Shown: positions 8,611 through 18,361 of the stretch, one piece after another
Position numbering within the stretch: the stretch's first letter is position 1
How the letters are laid out: each line of letters starts with the position of its first letter
Assembly (NCBI GenBank): GCA_902630715.1
Contig: CACOVO010000004.1
Span: 22,694 to 86,693 of the forward strand
Source of the DNA: an uncultured SAR86 cluster bacterium
GTDB taxonomy: Bacteria > Pseudomonadota > Gammaproteobacteria > Magnimaribacterales > Magnimaribacteraceae
DNA: 64,000 nt
Direction: 5' to 3'
Program-made: the position numbers and the translations under genes
The notes under the pieces: generated by a model
Database searches by the model: none
Told to the model about the DNA's origin: nothing
Seen by the model: the letters and a program-made list of their open reading frames with translations, nothing else

Positions 8611-9618
8611 TTATTTTATAAATTCAACGTCTTTTACCATATCTTTGCCTAGAACATTTTGTATTGAACCTTCTAGACTACTACCTTTATAGATGATTTT
8701 ATACAGAGAATCCACTATAGGCATCTCAACATTGTGTTCGTCAGCGATTTTTTTGACAACTTTCAATGTCTTCAAGCCTTCAATTGTCTGGCCTATTTTC
8801 TTAATTGACTCTTCAACAGACAATCCGGTACCAATCAATTTGCCGAACTGATGATTCCTGCTCAAAGGAGAAGCACAAGTAGTGATTAGATCCCCCACTC
8901 CAGAGAGACCCAGAAATGTTTGGGGATTGGCGCCTAAGTCAACAGCCAAGCGCCCCATCTCCCCTAATCCTCTTGTCATTATCATTCCGACAGTATTTTC
9001 TCCAGAATTTAGTCCGTCGGCTATTCCACAAGCTATCGCGTATATATTTTTCAAAGCTCCGCCCATTTCAACTCCATAGGGATCATTGTTCTCATAGATC
9101 TTAAAAAAGTCAGTGGACAGTTCCTCAATTAAAGATTCTCTCAATAATTTGTGTTTGCTTGCTATAACGGTACCAGACAAGTGATGTGCGGCTATTTCCT
9201 CAGCTAGATTGGGTCCACTCAAGATTCCAATATGATTTTTGGGATAATGTTCTTCTAAAATAGTGCTCATTAAGCTAAATCCCTCTTTTTCTACCCCTTT
9301 TGTAGCCGTAACAAGGTAAGTTCTTTCATCAACATAAGTTCTTGCACTATCAGATATTTCGCGAAATGCATCGCTCGGAACACAAAAAATAATAATGTGT
9401 GAGTTGGAAATTTCTTCCATGTCGGAGGTTGCAAAGACGTTAGGCCCAAATTTTAAATTTGGCAAATAATTTCTATTGACCTTTTCTTCATTTATCGACG
9501 TTGCCAATTCTTTATTTCTCATCCATAGCGTTACGTCGTTATTATTCATTGCCGCGAGATAAGCCAAAACACTTCCCCAACTTCCTCCACCAAGGATCGA
9601 TATTTTTTTTCTAGTCAT
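8611..9618 (-). CDS. gpsA: Glycerol-3-phosphate dehydrogenase [NAD(P)+]
   Basis: 335 aa, full length. It reduces dihydroxyacetone phosphate to sn-glycerol 3-phosphate, the backbone for phospholipids, in the cytosol. The N-terminal Rossmann motif is ILGGGSWGSVLA. VTATKGVE and LSGPNLAEEI are conserved substrate/cofactor loops, and the catalytic lysine lies in GGALKNIYAIACGI, followed by TRGLGEMGRLA and FLGLSGVGDLITTC. It is transcribed with the DUF4389 gene. Confidence 0.96.
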   Translation of the reverse strand: MTRKKISILGGGSWGSVLAYLAAMNNNDVTLWMRNKELATSINEEKVNRNYLPNLKFGPNVFATSDMEEISNSHIIIFCVPSDAFREISDSARTYVDERTYLVTATKGVEKEGFSLMSTILEEHYPKNHIGILSGPNLAEEIAAHHLSGTVIASKHKLLRESLIEELSTDFFKIYENNDPYGVEMGGALKNIYAIACGIADGLNSGENTVGMIMTRGLGEMGRLAVDLGANPQTFLGLSGVGDLITTCASPLSRNHQFGKLIGTGLSVEESIKKIGQTIEGLKTLKVVKKIADEHNVEMPIVDSLYKIIYKGSSLEGSIQNVLGKDMVKDVEFIK

Positions 9619-9712
9619 TAATTTCCAACAATTAAAGTGTAAGAAGTTACAATTTATTCAGAATTCTAACAGTTTGTATTTGTTTTATGCTAAAACCGTT
9701 ACGAAAGAAAAC

Positions 9713-11107
9713 ATGAAAATACGAGAATTAAAAACTCCTGAGGAAATAAAGAATTATTTGGATTCCTTTGAAACGAACTATGTAAAAGTTGCTATCACAG
9801 ATATAGATGGTGTTCTGCGAGGTAAATACATGCACGTAGATAAATTTATAAAATCCTCTGAATCGGGATTTGGATTTTGTGATGTTATATTTGGTTGGGA
9901 CAGCAATGACGAATTATATAACTTCAAAAATGTCGGCGAGGAAGATTTATTTACGGGCTGGCATTCTGGTTTTCCTGATGTCAAGACCGCAATAATTCCA
10001 GAATCTGGTCGGCAAAATCCGTTCGAAAAAAATATACCTATATTTCTAGCTGAACTATCTGATGCACAAGTATGTCCGAGAGGCGTTCTTAAAAAAGTTC
10101 TATCGAGGTTGGAGGAAGAGGGTTTGAGATCTATGTCTGCTTTCGAATACGAATTCTTCCTTTTCAATGAAAATTCACATTCGATTCATGAAAAAGGCTT
10201 CAAAAATCTTAATAACTTTACTCCAGGAATGTTCGGATATTCGATATTAAGAAATTCAGTTCAGTCCGATTTTTATAATGAAATCCTTAATATGTGCATT
10301 GATATGGATATGCGTTTGGAGGGACTACATACAGAAACCGGTCCCGGCGTTTTAGAAGCTGCCTTAATGGTCGATAAATCTATGAATTCAGCCGATAAAG
10401 CAACTTTATTTAAGACATTCACAAAGGTTCTCTGTCAAAAAAATGATCTTATGGCTAATTTTATGGCCAAATGGTCAGAAGATTATCCAGGTCAATCAGG
10501 ACACATTCACGTATCCTTGCAAGATTTGAATGGCGACTCAATTTTTTCTTCGATAGATGGAGAATTACCTGAATCCTATAAATTCTTTTTGGGAGGTTTA
10601 CAAAAATACATGCGAGAATTTTCCGTCATGATTGCCCCTACTGTTAATTCCTATAAAAGACTTTGTCCAGGCGCATGGGCCCCTATTAACATGACCTGGG
10701 GGATTGAAAATCGTACTACAGCTTTTAGAGCCATACGAGGAGATTCATCAAGCCAACGTATCGAAAATAGATTACCTGGAGCAGATTCCAACCCTTACCT
10801 AGCACTTGCGGCTACTTTGGGAGCTGGATTTTTAGGTATTAAAGAACAGCTTCTTCCTACTCCTGAAACTATAGGTGGTGCATACGATTTAAAAGTCGAA
10901 CAAAAATATCAAGTGCCAAATGACTTGAAACAAGCTGCATACCTTTTCAAAAATTCTGAATCAGCCAAAAATCTTTTTGGCGAGGAATTTGTTGAACATT
11001 TTTCTAACACAAGAATTTGGGAATATGATGAGTATTTGAAAAATAAAAACCTTTTTGATTCGTCTATTACTTCCTGGGAACTCCAAAGATATTTTGAAAT
11101 AATTTAA
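9713..11107 (+). CDS. Glutamine synthetase family protein (gamma-glutamyl-amine ligase, PuuA/GlnA3-like)
   Basis: About 464 aa from the ATG at 9713; the track start at 9674 adds 13 residues with no family resemblance. Glutamine-synthetase catalytic segments are present: AFEYEFFLF, HTETGPGVLEAAL, SGHIHVSLQD, NSYKRLCPGAWAP and RIENRLPGADSNPYLALAA. The last two are typical of the GlnA3/PuuA branch that gamma-glutamylates amines such as putrescine rather than ammonia. The next gene, 2 nt downstream, is an acetylpolyamine-deacetylase-like enzyme, which supports a role in polyamine or amine nitrogen use. The exact amine is unknown. Confidence 0.87.
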   Translation: MKIRELKTPEEIKNYLDSFETNYVKVAITDIDGVLRGKYMHVDKFIKSSESGFGFCDVIFGWDSNDELYNFKNVGEEDLFTGWHSGFPDVKTAIIPESGRQNPFEKNIPIFLAELSDAQVCPRGVLKKVLSRLEEEGLRSMSAFEYEFFLFNENSHSIHEKGFKNLNNFTPGMFGYSILRNSVQSDFYNEILNMCIDMDMRLEGLHTETGPGVLEAALMVDKSMNSADKATLFKTFTKVLCQKNDLMANFMAKWSEDYPGQSGHIHVSLQDLNGDSIFSSIDGELPESYKFFLGGLQKYMREFSVMIAPTVNSYKRLCPGAWAPINMTWGIENRTTAFRAIRGDSSSQRIENRLPGADSNPYLALAATLGAGFLGIKEQLLPTPETIGGAYDLKVEQKYQVPNDLKQAAYLFKNSESAKNLFGEEFVEHFSNTRIWEYDEYLKNKNLFDSSITSWELQRYFEII

Positions 11108-11109
11108 AA

Positions 11110-12210
11110 ATGAAGACAGGAATAGTATTTCACGAACTTTATCTATGGCATCACACAGGCAACCACGCGGACTATGTTCCATATGGTTTTCCGGTTGAGC
11201 CTTTCATACACTCTGAAAATTCTGATACAAAAAGAAGAGTCAAAAATTTGATGGAAGTGTCTGGACTTTATGAAAAACTTCATAAAATTAACCCGAGAAA
11301 AGCAACAAAAGAAGAAATACTTTATTTTCATACGGAAGACCATTTTAATCATATCAAGTCTTTGAATACTTCGATTAGCATTGATGCAGGGATCAGCACA
11401 CCCTCTGGGATTGGGAGTTTTGATATAGCTCTTCTCTCAGTAGGTGGAGTAATTGAGGCCTTAGACTTCGTAATAGATCGAAAAGTTGACAATGCCTATG
11501 CTCTCGTTAGACCTCCAGGGCATCATGCAATGCCTGATAAGGCTATGGGGTTTTGTATATTTGGCAATGCTGCCATAGCAGGAAAACATGCAATAAATAA
11601 AAGAAATTTAAAAAAAATAGCTTTTGTTGACTGGGATGTACACCATGGAAATGGCACTCAAGCAGCCTTCTATGATGATCCGAGCGCTCTTACTATTTCT
11701 ATCCACCAGGATAGGAATTTTCCAACAAACTCTGGATTAATATCTGAAAATGGAGAAGGAGAAGGAAAGGGTTTTAATATCAACATTCCTTTACCTCCTG
11801 GGTCAGGCGTCGGAGCTTATGAAGCAGCATTCGATAGAGTTGTTTTACCGGCATTAGACATTTATCAACCGGAAATAATAATCATACCTTCCGGTTTCGA
11901 TGGAGGGGCTAATGATCCACTTGGTAGACAAATGATGACTAGCGAAGGATTTAAATCATTAACAAAAAAAATCAAAAAATCTGCTCAAGAGATATGCGAT
12001 GGTAAAATTCTTATGACACACGAAGGAGGATATAACGCTGCAACCGTTCCTTTCTTTGCACATGCAGTGATTGAAACTCTTGCGGGAGAGGATATGAATG
12101 TTAAAGATCCTTTTCAAAATATAATTGGGAATATGGGACAACAAGAACTTCAACCTCATCAAAATAATCTCATTGGTGAAGCAGAATCTTTGCTAAAAAA
12201 TATTAAATAA
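11110..12210 (+). CDS. Histone deacetylase-like amidohydrolase (acetylpolyamine amidohydrolase-type)
   Basis: 366 aa arginase/deacetylase fold. The active site is visible: tandem His in RPPGHHAMPD, zinc ligands Asp and His in DWDVHHGNGTQAAF, the second zinc Asp in PSGFDGGANDPLGR, and the catalytic Tyr region HEGGYN near the C-terminus. Bacterial homologues deacetylate acetylated polyamines or other acylated amines in the cytosol. Adjacent to the PuuA/GlnA3-like ligase, it probably releases free amine for gamma-glutamylation. That coupling is inference from gene order. Confidence 0.9.
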   Translation: MKTGIVFHELYLWHHTGNHADYVPYGFPVEPFIHSENSDTKRRVKNLMEVSGLYEKLHKINPRKATKEEILYFHTEDHFNHIKSLNTSISIDAGISTPSGIGSFDIALLSVGGVIEALDFVIDRKVDNAYALVRPPGHHAMPDKAMGFCIFGNAAIAGKHAINKRNLKKIAFVDWDVHHGNGTQAAFYDDPSALTISIHQDRNFPTNSGLISENGEGEGKGFNINIPLPPGSGVGAYEAAFDRVVLPALDIYQPEIIIIPSGFDGGANDPLGRQMMTSEGFKSLTKKIKKSAQEICDGKILMTHEGGYNAATVPFFAHAVIETLAGEDMNVKDPFQNIIGNMGQQELQPHQNNLIGEAESLLKNIK

Positions 12211-12217
12211 TTTTGTT

Positions 12218-12976
12218 ATGAATAATCTTTTTAATGTGAAAGGAAAAACTGCAATTATTACTGGTGCATCATCTGGACTGGGTAAACATTTTGCAAAAAC
12301 CTTATCCAAAGCTGGAGCTAACTTAATTATTTGCGCTAGAAGGATGCAAAATTTAGAAGATCTAAAAAAAGAATTGGAAGGAGAAGTCCATGTGCTTCCA
12401 CTTGATGTTGCATCGGAGGAGAGTGTTCTAAATTTCTTTTCAGAAGTTCAAAACCTCATTGGAAGTGCAGATATATTAATTAATAATGCGGGGACATCCG
12501 ACCCAAAGAAATTTAAAGATCTGGATGAAGAAAGTTGGAAATACGTTCTTGAAACAAATTTGAATGGTTGCTACAGAGTAGCCAAAAATTTCACTGATGC
12601 TCTGCTTAGAGAAAAAAAGCCCGGGAGTATCATCAATATTGCTTCTATTTTAGGATTGAGGGTAGGCCTTAATCTTACAAGTTATGCAACTGCGAAGGCT
12701 GGGCTGGTCCAACTTACAAAAAGTATGGCCTTAGAGCTTGCTAGATCGAATATCAGGGTAAATGCGATTGCTCCTGGATATATATTGACTGAAATTAATG
12801 AAGATTTTTTTGCAACAGAAGAAGGTCAGAGTTACATCAAAAATATTCCTATGAATAGACTGGGCCTTGAGTCAGACTTAGATGGAATATTGTTACTCTT
12901 ATGTAGCGACGCCTCCTCATTCATGACGGGTTCAATCATTCCCGTTGATGGTGGTCATCTTATTAATCCACTTTAA
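12218..12976 (+). CDS. Short-chain dehydrogenase/reductase (FabG/gluconate 5-dehydrogenase-like)
   Basis: 252 aa classical SDR with all key motifs: TGASSGLGKHFA near residue 14, CARRMQN (an Arg favouring NADP), NNAGTSD, catalytic Ser in NIASILG, YATAKAGLVQ and the C-terminal DGGHLI. It follows the deacetylase by 7 nt and probably shares its operon. Its stop abuts the stop of the convergent M48 protease gene with no spacer. The substrate is unknown. Confidence 0.88.
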   Translation: MNNLFNVKGKTAIITGASSGLGKHFAKTLSKAGANLIICARRMQNLEDLKKELEGEVHVLPLDVASEESVLNFFSEVQNLIGSADILINNAGTSDPKKFKDLDEESWKYVLETNLNGCYRVAKNFTDALLREKKPGSIINIASILGLRVGLNLTSYATAKAGLVQLTKSMALELARSNIRVNAIAPGYILTEINEDFFATEEGQSYIKNIPMNRLGLESDLDGILLLLCSDASSFMTGSIIPVDGGHLINPL

Positions 12977-14404
12977 CTACTTAACTATTTTAATTATTCT
13001 TCCTTCATCAAGAGATTTATTTGGATAATCGCCATTAATGAGACGCAGCTGATCTTCTGCATTGATATTAATACTGCTTTTTGATGCTAGGGTTTTGTAG
13101 GTGTCGCCTTTTTTTACTTTATAACTAGTCAACCTTAAAGGTTTTGATAAAGAAAATTCGTCATTTTGTAGTTTTCTAAAAGAATTAATAATCTTTAAAA
13201 AGCTTTCATCAAATTGGTCAATATCTGAATATTTGTCCTTAAGATATCCTATAAATTGATAGACCTGATCATTTTTAAAAAGAACCGCCATTCTGACCGT
13301 TCTTCCAGATCTATAGGCTTTAGATGTAAATCCTTCAAAACCATTCACGACTATATTCTGATCCTCGAAAGTATTTGAAGCAAAGCGTTTCATGTAAGAT
13401 TCAGGTGTCTCTTTAAAATTCAAATCTTCAAGTGTCATTTCTAATATTGCTTCACCAAAAGGTGAAATAAAAATTAGGGTGTTAGGTGTATTTATTATTT
13501 CCCAAGTATCAGGTGAAGACATATATAAGTTTAAGGGGCCATGATAAAAATCATTTCCTCGTCTGATACCTGATTGTTCTGAATCCCCGAAAACCATACC
13601 TTCAATTTTCTCTAAATAAGTATCTTCCTCTTTTTTTTCGCCCATTTGAAATGAGTTTCCAACATTATCTAAAACCTCCTGTAATCTGAGATCATTCGAT
13701 GGATGACTAGCAAATACTCCATGGTAACTTCTGGGTTCTTGCCCCCTTTGTTCTGCTATTTTTTTTGAATATATTTCCTGGTCCTTTAAAACAGAGAGTA
13801 CCTCATACATACCCTGAGGAGAGTAACCATCTTGATAAATATACTGGGCTCCTAGATCGTCGGCCTCAAGCTCCATATCTCTTCCATATCCAGAAAGGAG
13901 AGCGCCTGAAGCCAGATTTGCAATATTTCCTGCAGTTCTTCCCGAGTTGATCTCAATAGCAGTGGATAAAATACCCATAAGCTGAGCTTGAGAATATTGT
14001 CTGACACTGTGTCTTGCAGTGACATGCCCTATTTCGTGACCTAGAACAGCTGCTAATTCTTCTTCAGTTGATAGATAGCTCATTAGGCCTCGATTAATGT
14101 AGATGTAGCCTCCAGGTAAAGCAAAAGCATTAATATCTGGACTATCCAAAACGGTAAATCTATAAACTAAGTTTGGTCTATGACTTTTTAAAGCGAGAGA
14201 CTCGCCGATAGATTGAACATATTCTTGTAGGCGTTGATCTTTATATACTTGATATTGTTTAAGTATTTGTGAGTTATATTCCCTTCCCATCTGGATCTCT
14301 TGATTTTCACTAATCATTACGAAATCTTGCCTACCTGTTACGGGATTCACAGAACAGCTGCATAACAAACCCAATGAAAGGAATATCAATAGTTTAGTTT
14401 TCAT
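12977..14404 (-). CDS. M48 family metalloprotease lipoprotein with C-terminal LysM-like domain
   Basis: 475 aa. A lipoprotein signal peptide ends in the lipobox LLCSC, so the mature protein should be anchored in the outer membrane facing the periplasm. The zinc motif HEIGHVTARH lies near residue 120 with the third ligand region DMELEADDLGAQY. A middle domain of unknown function follows. The last ~50 residues (YKVKKGDTYKTLASKSSININAEDQLRLING) look like a LysM peptidoglycan-binding unit. It resembles BepA/LoiP-type quality-control proteases. The start overlaps the patatin gene by 11 nt. Confidence 0.9.
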   Translation of the reverse strand: MKTKLLIFLSLGLLCSCSVNPVTGRQDFVMISENQEIQMGREYNSQILKQYQVYKDQRLQEYVQSIGESLALKSHRPNLVYRFTVLDSPDINAFALPGGYIYINRGLMSYLSTEEELAAVLGHEIGHVTARHSVRQYSQAQLMGILSTAIEINSGRTAGNIANLASGALLSGYGRDMELEADDLGAQYIYQDGYSPQGMYEVLSVLKDQEIYSKKIAEQRGQEPRSYHGVFASHPSNDLRLQEVLDNVGNSFQMGEKKEEDTYLEKIEGMVFGDSEQSGIRRGNDFYHGPLNLYMSSPDTWEIINTPNTLIFISPFGEAILEMTLEDLNFKETPESYMKRFASNTFEDQNIVVNGFEGFTSKAYRSGRTVRMAVLFKNDQVYQFIGYLKDKYSDIDQFDESFLKIINSFRKLQNDEFSLSKPLRLTSYKVKKGDTYKTLASKSSININAEDQLRLINGDYPNKSLDEGRIIKIVK

Positions 14405-15296
14405 CGCTTAAAAGATTTAGTGTTTCTAATCCGAAATTATCCCACCATTTTTCACCCATTTTAATAATTTTCTTTAAATTTGGTTCACTCTTGTCGTCTA
14501 ACCTTCTATTGACGCCATCAAGTGCAGAGTTAACTCTTATATAGTTTTCTCCGATAAGATCACCCGCAAGTTCGTGATCCAAGCTACTTTCGACCATTAA
14601 TCCGAATAGATCATGCATCATCCAACCTACTATCCCCCATTTTTTGGAGGCTTCACCTTTGAGGGGCCTTTTGCTTAATCCAGTCCCCAAACTTAAAACT
14701 TTCAGTTCACAATTTGGAAATATTTTCTTCGCTTCAACATATCCATGTAAAACCGGATGATTTGCAACAATTGCTCCGTCGATTAGATACCTATCTCCTA
14801 CTTTGGCTGTTGGATAGTATATGGGTGCAGCACTAGTGGCGTCTCCGGCATCAACGAGCGTAATATCTTTATCTATTTCTGAATAAGATGTTAAAAGAAC
14901 TGGAGAGCGAGTTTCAATATCATAACTGAGTATTGCCACTGGTTTATTTGCTTCGCTAATTTTTGTATCGCCAAAATATTCTTGAAGAACTTCGCGTTTA
15001 CCTTCACTGGTATATTTTGGATTAGCCTGGAGTAACCCAAGTTTAGTTTCCCAAGATGAGGCTCGCATAGTTTTAGTTAAGTTTTCGTGAGACCACATGC
15101 TTTCTAACTCTACAGCAGAAAAGTTTTTTGCCGATAAAGCCAAACATGAAATAGCACCAGCTGAGGTTCCTACGAAAAAATCAAATTGTTCGCTTACTCT
15201 CTTACCCATTTCTTTTTCAAGTAATTTGAGAAAAGTTATTGACGCGAGAGTTCTAACACCTCCCCCATCCATGGATAATATGTATTTTTTTTTCAT
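14394..15296 (-). CDS. Patatin-like phospholipase
   Basis: 300 aa. The glycine-rich oxyanion loop MDGGGVRTLAS is at the N-terminus, the nucleophile elbow GTSAGAIS holds the catalytic Ser near residue 45, and the catalytic Asp is in LIDGAIVANHP. This Ser-Asp dyad defines patatin lipid acyl hydrolases. No signal peptide or membrane span is seen, so it is likely cytosolic. The compact size resembles CapV/patatin-type enzymes, but no nucleotide cyclase or other defence partner lies nearby, so a housekeeping lipase is more likely. Confidence 0.92.
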   Translation of the reverse strand: MKKKYILSMDGGGVRTLASITFLKLLEKEMGKRVSEQFDFFVGTSAGAISCLALSAKNFSAVELESMWSHENLTKTMRASSWETKLGLLQANPKYTSEGKREVLQEYFGDTKISEANKPVAILSYDIETRSPVLLTSYSEIDKDITLVDAGDATSAAPIYYPTAKVGDRYLIDGAIVANHPVLHGYVEAKKIFPNCELKVLSLGTGLSKRPLKGEASKKWGIVGWMMHDLFGLMVESSLDHELAGDLIGENYIRVNSALDGVNRRLDDKSEPNLKKIIKMGEKWWDNFGLETLNLLSDEN

Positions 15297-15404
15297 AATT
15301 CAGCCAATATTAATCTATGCAAATTTTAATGACAAAATAGTATATTGAGATTAAGCTTGACTTTTATTTTTCTATTAAAGAAATTGCATTTGGGGGCAAG
15401 TTTT

Positions 15405-18305
15405 ATGAAAAAATTCTTACTTATTACATTATCTATACTCACCGCTTCTATTTCTGCTGCCGACGAAATTGAAGAGGTGGTTGTAACAGGTTCGCAAATA
15501 AAAGGTGCGCAAATCACAGGTGTATTACCTGTCACTGTTCTAACCTCCGAGGATATTGACGCAATTGGCCCAGAGGATGGAACGGAACTTATGGAAAATA
15601 TCGCAGAGCAGGGACTGAACTACTTTTCGGAAGCCGAGTCTGATTCTGGTGGGGTTAATTCAGCAAGAGGTGATGTTGGAGCGTATAACCTAAGAAATAT
15701 TGGTGTAGGAAATACTTTGGTCCTTCTCAATGGAAGAAGACTTGTAAATAATGCAGGCTATCAGACAGAATTACTCGGGGGTGATTTCGTTCCAACCATG
15801 TCAGTAAATACCAACCTTATTCCATCTAATGCCTTGGACAGAGTAGAACTTTTAAAAGATGGCGCTTCAGCGATTTACGGCGCGGATGCTGTAGCTGGAG
15901 TAGTAAATAATGTTCTTGAAACAGATTTCACAGGTTTTGAAGTTTCCTTCAGAGGGACTGGTTATGACCATTTCGCTGCAAATGATGACAGAATACAAAT
16001 CAAATACGGTGGAGACTTCAATGATGGTCGAACAAATATATCTTTAATGTTCGATTATTACGATAGGGATTCGATAGCTGCATCAGAGGATCCTAGATGG
16101 GGTGATTCGGATCATAGAAAATGGATTCCTGCAGACTCTTTATGGGCTGGTGACACTTCATTTAGAAATCTATATTCAGGCAAGTGGCCACAATTGGACC
16201 TGAGGGGGAGAACTTCATATTCAGATAGCGCAGGAGAAATACAAATGATGCCAGCATCAGACCCCAGATGTTCAAGGTCAGATTCTAAAGATACAGGTTA
16301 CGGTACTTGTTTAGGGGTGGATACGGTGTCTCTCGCAAATGGAGAATACTACATAAACCCGGGTCAATTCAGGGACTTTAGAGGCGAACTAGAAAGAGAT
16401 AATACTTTTTTATTTGTTAATCATGAGATGATCTCTGGTATAGAACTATTTGCCGAAATAGGTAAATATAATTCAGAGTACAGAAGATTGAAGGAACCTG
16501 CTGGTGACTTCTCCACAGCGCTTTTGAATATAGGTCCGGATTACTATTACACAAATCTTCTTGGAATAAATGATGATAATAGTAGTTCTAATAAGAACAT
16601 AAGAATTGATAATTGGAGACCTGATATAGGGCCAAGAGTTATTAATGTTGATAAAGAAACATCAAGGTACCTAGTTGGTCTTCGAGGAACAACTGATTCT
16701 GGATGGGATTGGGAAACTGCAATTTTGAAATCTAAAGCGGAGTCAGAAGATTTTACTCAAAACCGCCTATCGAATAGTCTACTCCAAGCTGGACTAAATG
16801 ACTCCACTGAAAATGCCATTAATATTTTTTCGTCTGATGTAAAAACTGCATTAGCTCCTGCAATTATTGACGTCTTCAGGAACGATACTAGTGAATTAAA
16901 TTCAATTGATTTTAAGCTTTCAAATCCTGCTATATTTGAAATGCCTGCGGGACCAGTGGCCTTGCTAATAGGTTATGAATATAGGGAAGAAAAATATTCA
17001 GATGATAGGGATCCGAGGTTAGATGGCACAATTAAATATACTTCTTTTGTAACTGGTTTGACCTTTCCATTTGTAGGAGATGTTCTTGGATCAAGTCCAA
17101 CGGTTGATACCAAGGCAGAAAGAGAAACTAATTCTATATTTGCAGAGTTAATTATTCCTCTAGCAAATAATATTGAGTCTCAAGTGGCAATAAGACACGA
17201 AGATCCAGATGATACGGAATCATCGACAGTTGGAAAATTTGCAATAGGATGGAATGCTACAGAAAATCTATCCTTTAGAGGATCCATATCAACTTCTTTT
17301 AGGGTTCCAAATTTAATACAACAAAATCAACCTTATGTTACCAGAAGTGGAAATGTTGATGATGCTGTAGGTGAATATATTGGTGGAAAGGTATTGGATG
17401 ATAGATATCAAATTGGTAGTTACAGAATCGGAAATCCTAACTTAAAACCTGAAGAGTCTGAAAATACTTCTGTTGGTTTTGTGTGGACGCCTGAAATTCT
17501 CGATGGTCTTACAATAACTTATGATTCTTGGGAGATTGAAAAAGAAAATACAATCGTTCTTCTTGGCAGGCAGAATAGGATGGTTGCCGACTTAGTTGAT
17601 TTACTAGATTACGGAACGTCAAACTGCTCAAACTATAATAATCCCAACGTTCTGAGGGACCCTAATCCTGGCTATTCTGTTGCAGATATTGGAGTATTCA
17701 CTGCTGCGGGAATTTGCCCCGTTGGGGAAGCTTACTTAGTAACAGATCCTTATGCCAATGCTGCAACGAGAACTTTATCAGGCGATGATATTGGCGTCTA
17801 TTATGATTTAGATACAGGCATCGGAAGTTTTAAACTTACAATTAATTACTCCGAAACTGACGAGTTCACTCAAGAACCTACTGCGGAATATGCAAAATTA
17901 GTTGCTGCTCAAGCGAATGGCAGAATCCCTTTTGATGTAACACTGTCAGGTTTTGGAGATCTTGCCGGTTTGGATGGTAATTACACCGAAAAAACAAGCA
18001 TGAAACTCAGCTATAGATTCGGTGATTGGGGTGCTCAAATCTCCAGTTTAAAGAAAGGTGATTTTTATCAAAGTAGTGAGACTAGATCTGATGGTACAAA
18101 ATATGTGATCCCATCGATGAGAACTGTCAACGCTTCTGTATACTATAACTTTGACATCGGAGAATACGATGCAAGGATTCGACTTGCTGTTAAAAACATA
18201 GATGATGAGAGGGCTCCGCTTGCTGATAGATTCTATGGATTTTTTGCCGATGCTCACCAAGATTATGGAAGAAATTACTATCTTGATTTTAGGTTAAGAA
18301 TGTAA
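15405..18305 (+). CDS. TonB-dependent outer-membrane receptor
   Basis: About 966 aa from the ATG at 15405, chosen because it gives a clean signal peptide (MKKFLLITLSILTASISAADEI) and follows GGGGGC; the track start at 15345 adds 20 residues. A TonB box-like EEVVVTGSQIKG begins the mature protein, followed by the plug domain (VLLNGRRLVNN, DRVELLKDGASAIYGADAVAGVVN) and a long beta-barrel ending LDFRLRM. The NGRRL and DGASAIYG plug motifs are common in marine gammaproteobacterial receptors for large organic substrates. The substrate is unknown. A hairpin terminator follows directly. Confidence 0.95.
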   Translation: MKKFLLITLSILTASISAADEIEEVVVTGSQIKGAQITGVLPVTVLTSEDIDAIGPEDGTELMENIAEQGLNYFSEAESDSGGVNSARGDVGAYNLRNIGVGNTLVLLNGRRLVNNAGYQTELLGGDFVPTMSVNTNLIPSNALDRVELLKDGASAIYGADAVAGVVNNVLETDFTGFEVSFRGTGYDHFAANDDRIQIKYGGDFNDGRTNISLMFDYYDRDSIAASEDPRWGDSDHRKWIPADSLWAGDTSFRNLYSGKWPQLDLRGRTSYSDSAGEIQMMPASDPRCSRSDSKDTGYGTCLGVDTVSLANGEYYINPGQFRDFRGELERDNTFLFVNHEMISGIELFAEIGKYNSEYRRLKEPAGDFSTALLNIGPDYYYTNLLGINDDNSSSNKNIRIDNWRPDIGPRVINVDKETSRYLVGLRGTTDSGWDWETAILKSKAESEDFTQNRLSNSLLQAGLNDSTENAINIFSSDVKTALAPAIIDVFRNDTSELNSIDFKLSNPAIFEMPAGPVALLIGYEYREEKYSDDRDPRLDGTIKYTSFVTGLTFPFVGDVLGSSPTVDTKAERETNSIFAELIIPLANNIESQVAIRHEDPDDTESSTVGKFAIGWNATENLSFRGSISTSFRVPNLIQQNQPYVTRSGNVDDAVGEYIGGKVLDDRYQIGSYRIGNPNLKPEESENTSVGFVWTPEILDGLTITYDSWEIEKENTIVLLGRQNRMVADLVDLLDYGTSNCSNYNNPNVLRDPNPGYSVADIGVFTAAGICPVGEAYLVTDPYANAATRTLSGDDIGVYYDLDTGIGSFKLTINYSETDEFTQEPTAEYAKLVAAQANGRIPFDVTLSGFGDLAGLDGNYTEKTSMKLSYRFGDWGAQISSLKKGDFYQSSETRSDGTKYVIPSMRTVNASVYYNFDIGEYDARIRLAVKNIDDERAPLADRFYGFFADAHQDYGRNYYLDFRLRM

Positions 18306-18320
18306 AAATCAATCTTTTAG

Positions 18321-18347
18321 AAAAGGGAGCCTTTGCTCCCTTTTTTA
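18321..18347 (+). terminator. Rho-independent terminator after the TonB receptor
   Basis: AAAAGGGAGC-CTTT-GCTCCCTTTTTT forms a strong stem with a short loop followed by a T-run, 16 nt after the receptor stop and before the transporter start. It is one of only two clear hairpin terminators seen in the window. Confidence 0.9.
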
Positions 18348-18361
18348 TTTAGAATAAAGAA

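Noticed and set aside
8882-9104. Plus-strand ORFs inside gpsA
   Set aside because: They are antisense shadows with no ribosome-binding site or family resemblance; the same holds for most short track entries opposite known genes.
14394-15296. Patatin as part of a CBASS-type defence system
   Set aside because: No cyclase, ubiquitin-like or NucC-type partner lies nearby; the neighbours are a protease lipoprotein and a TonB receptor.
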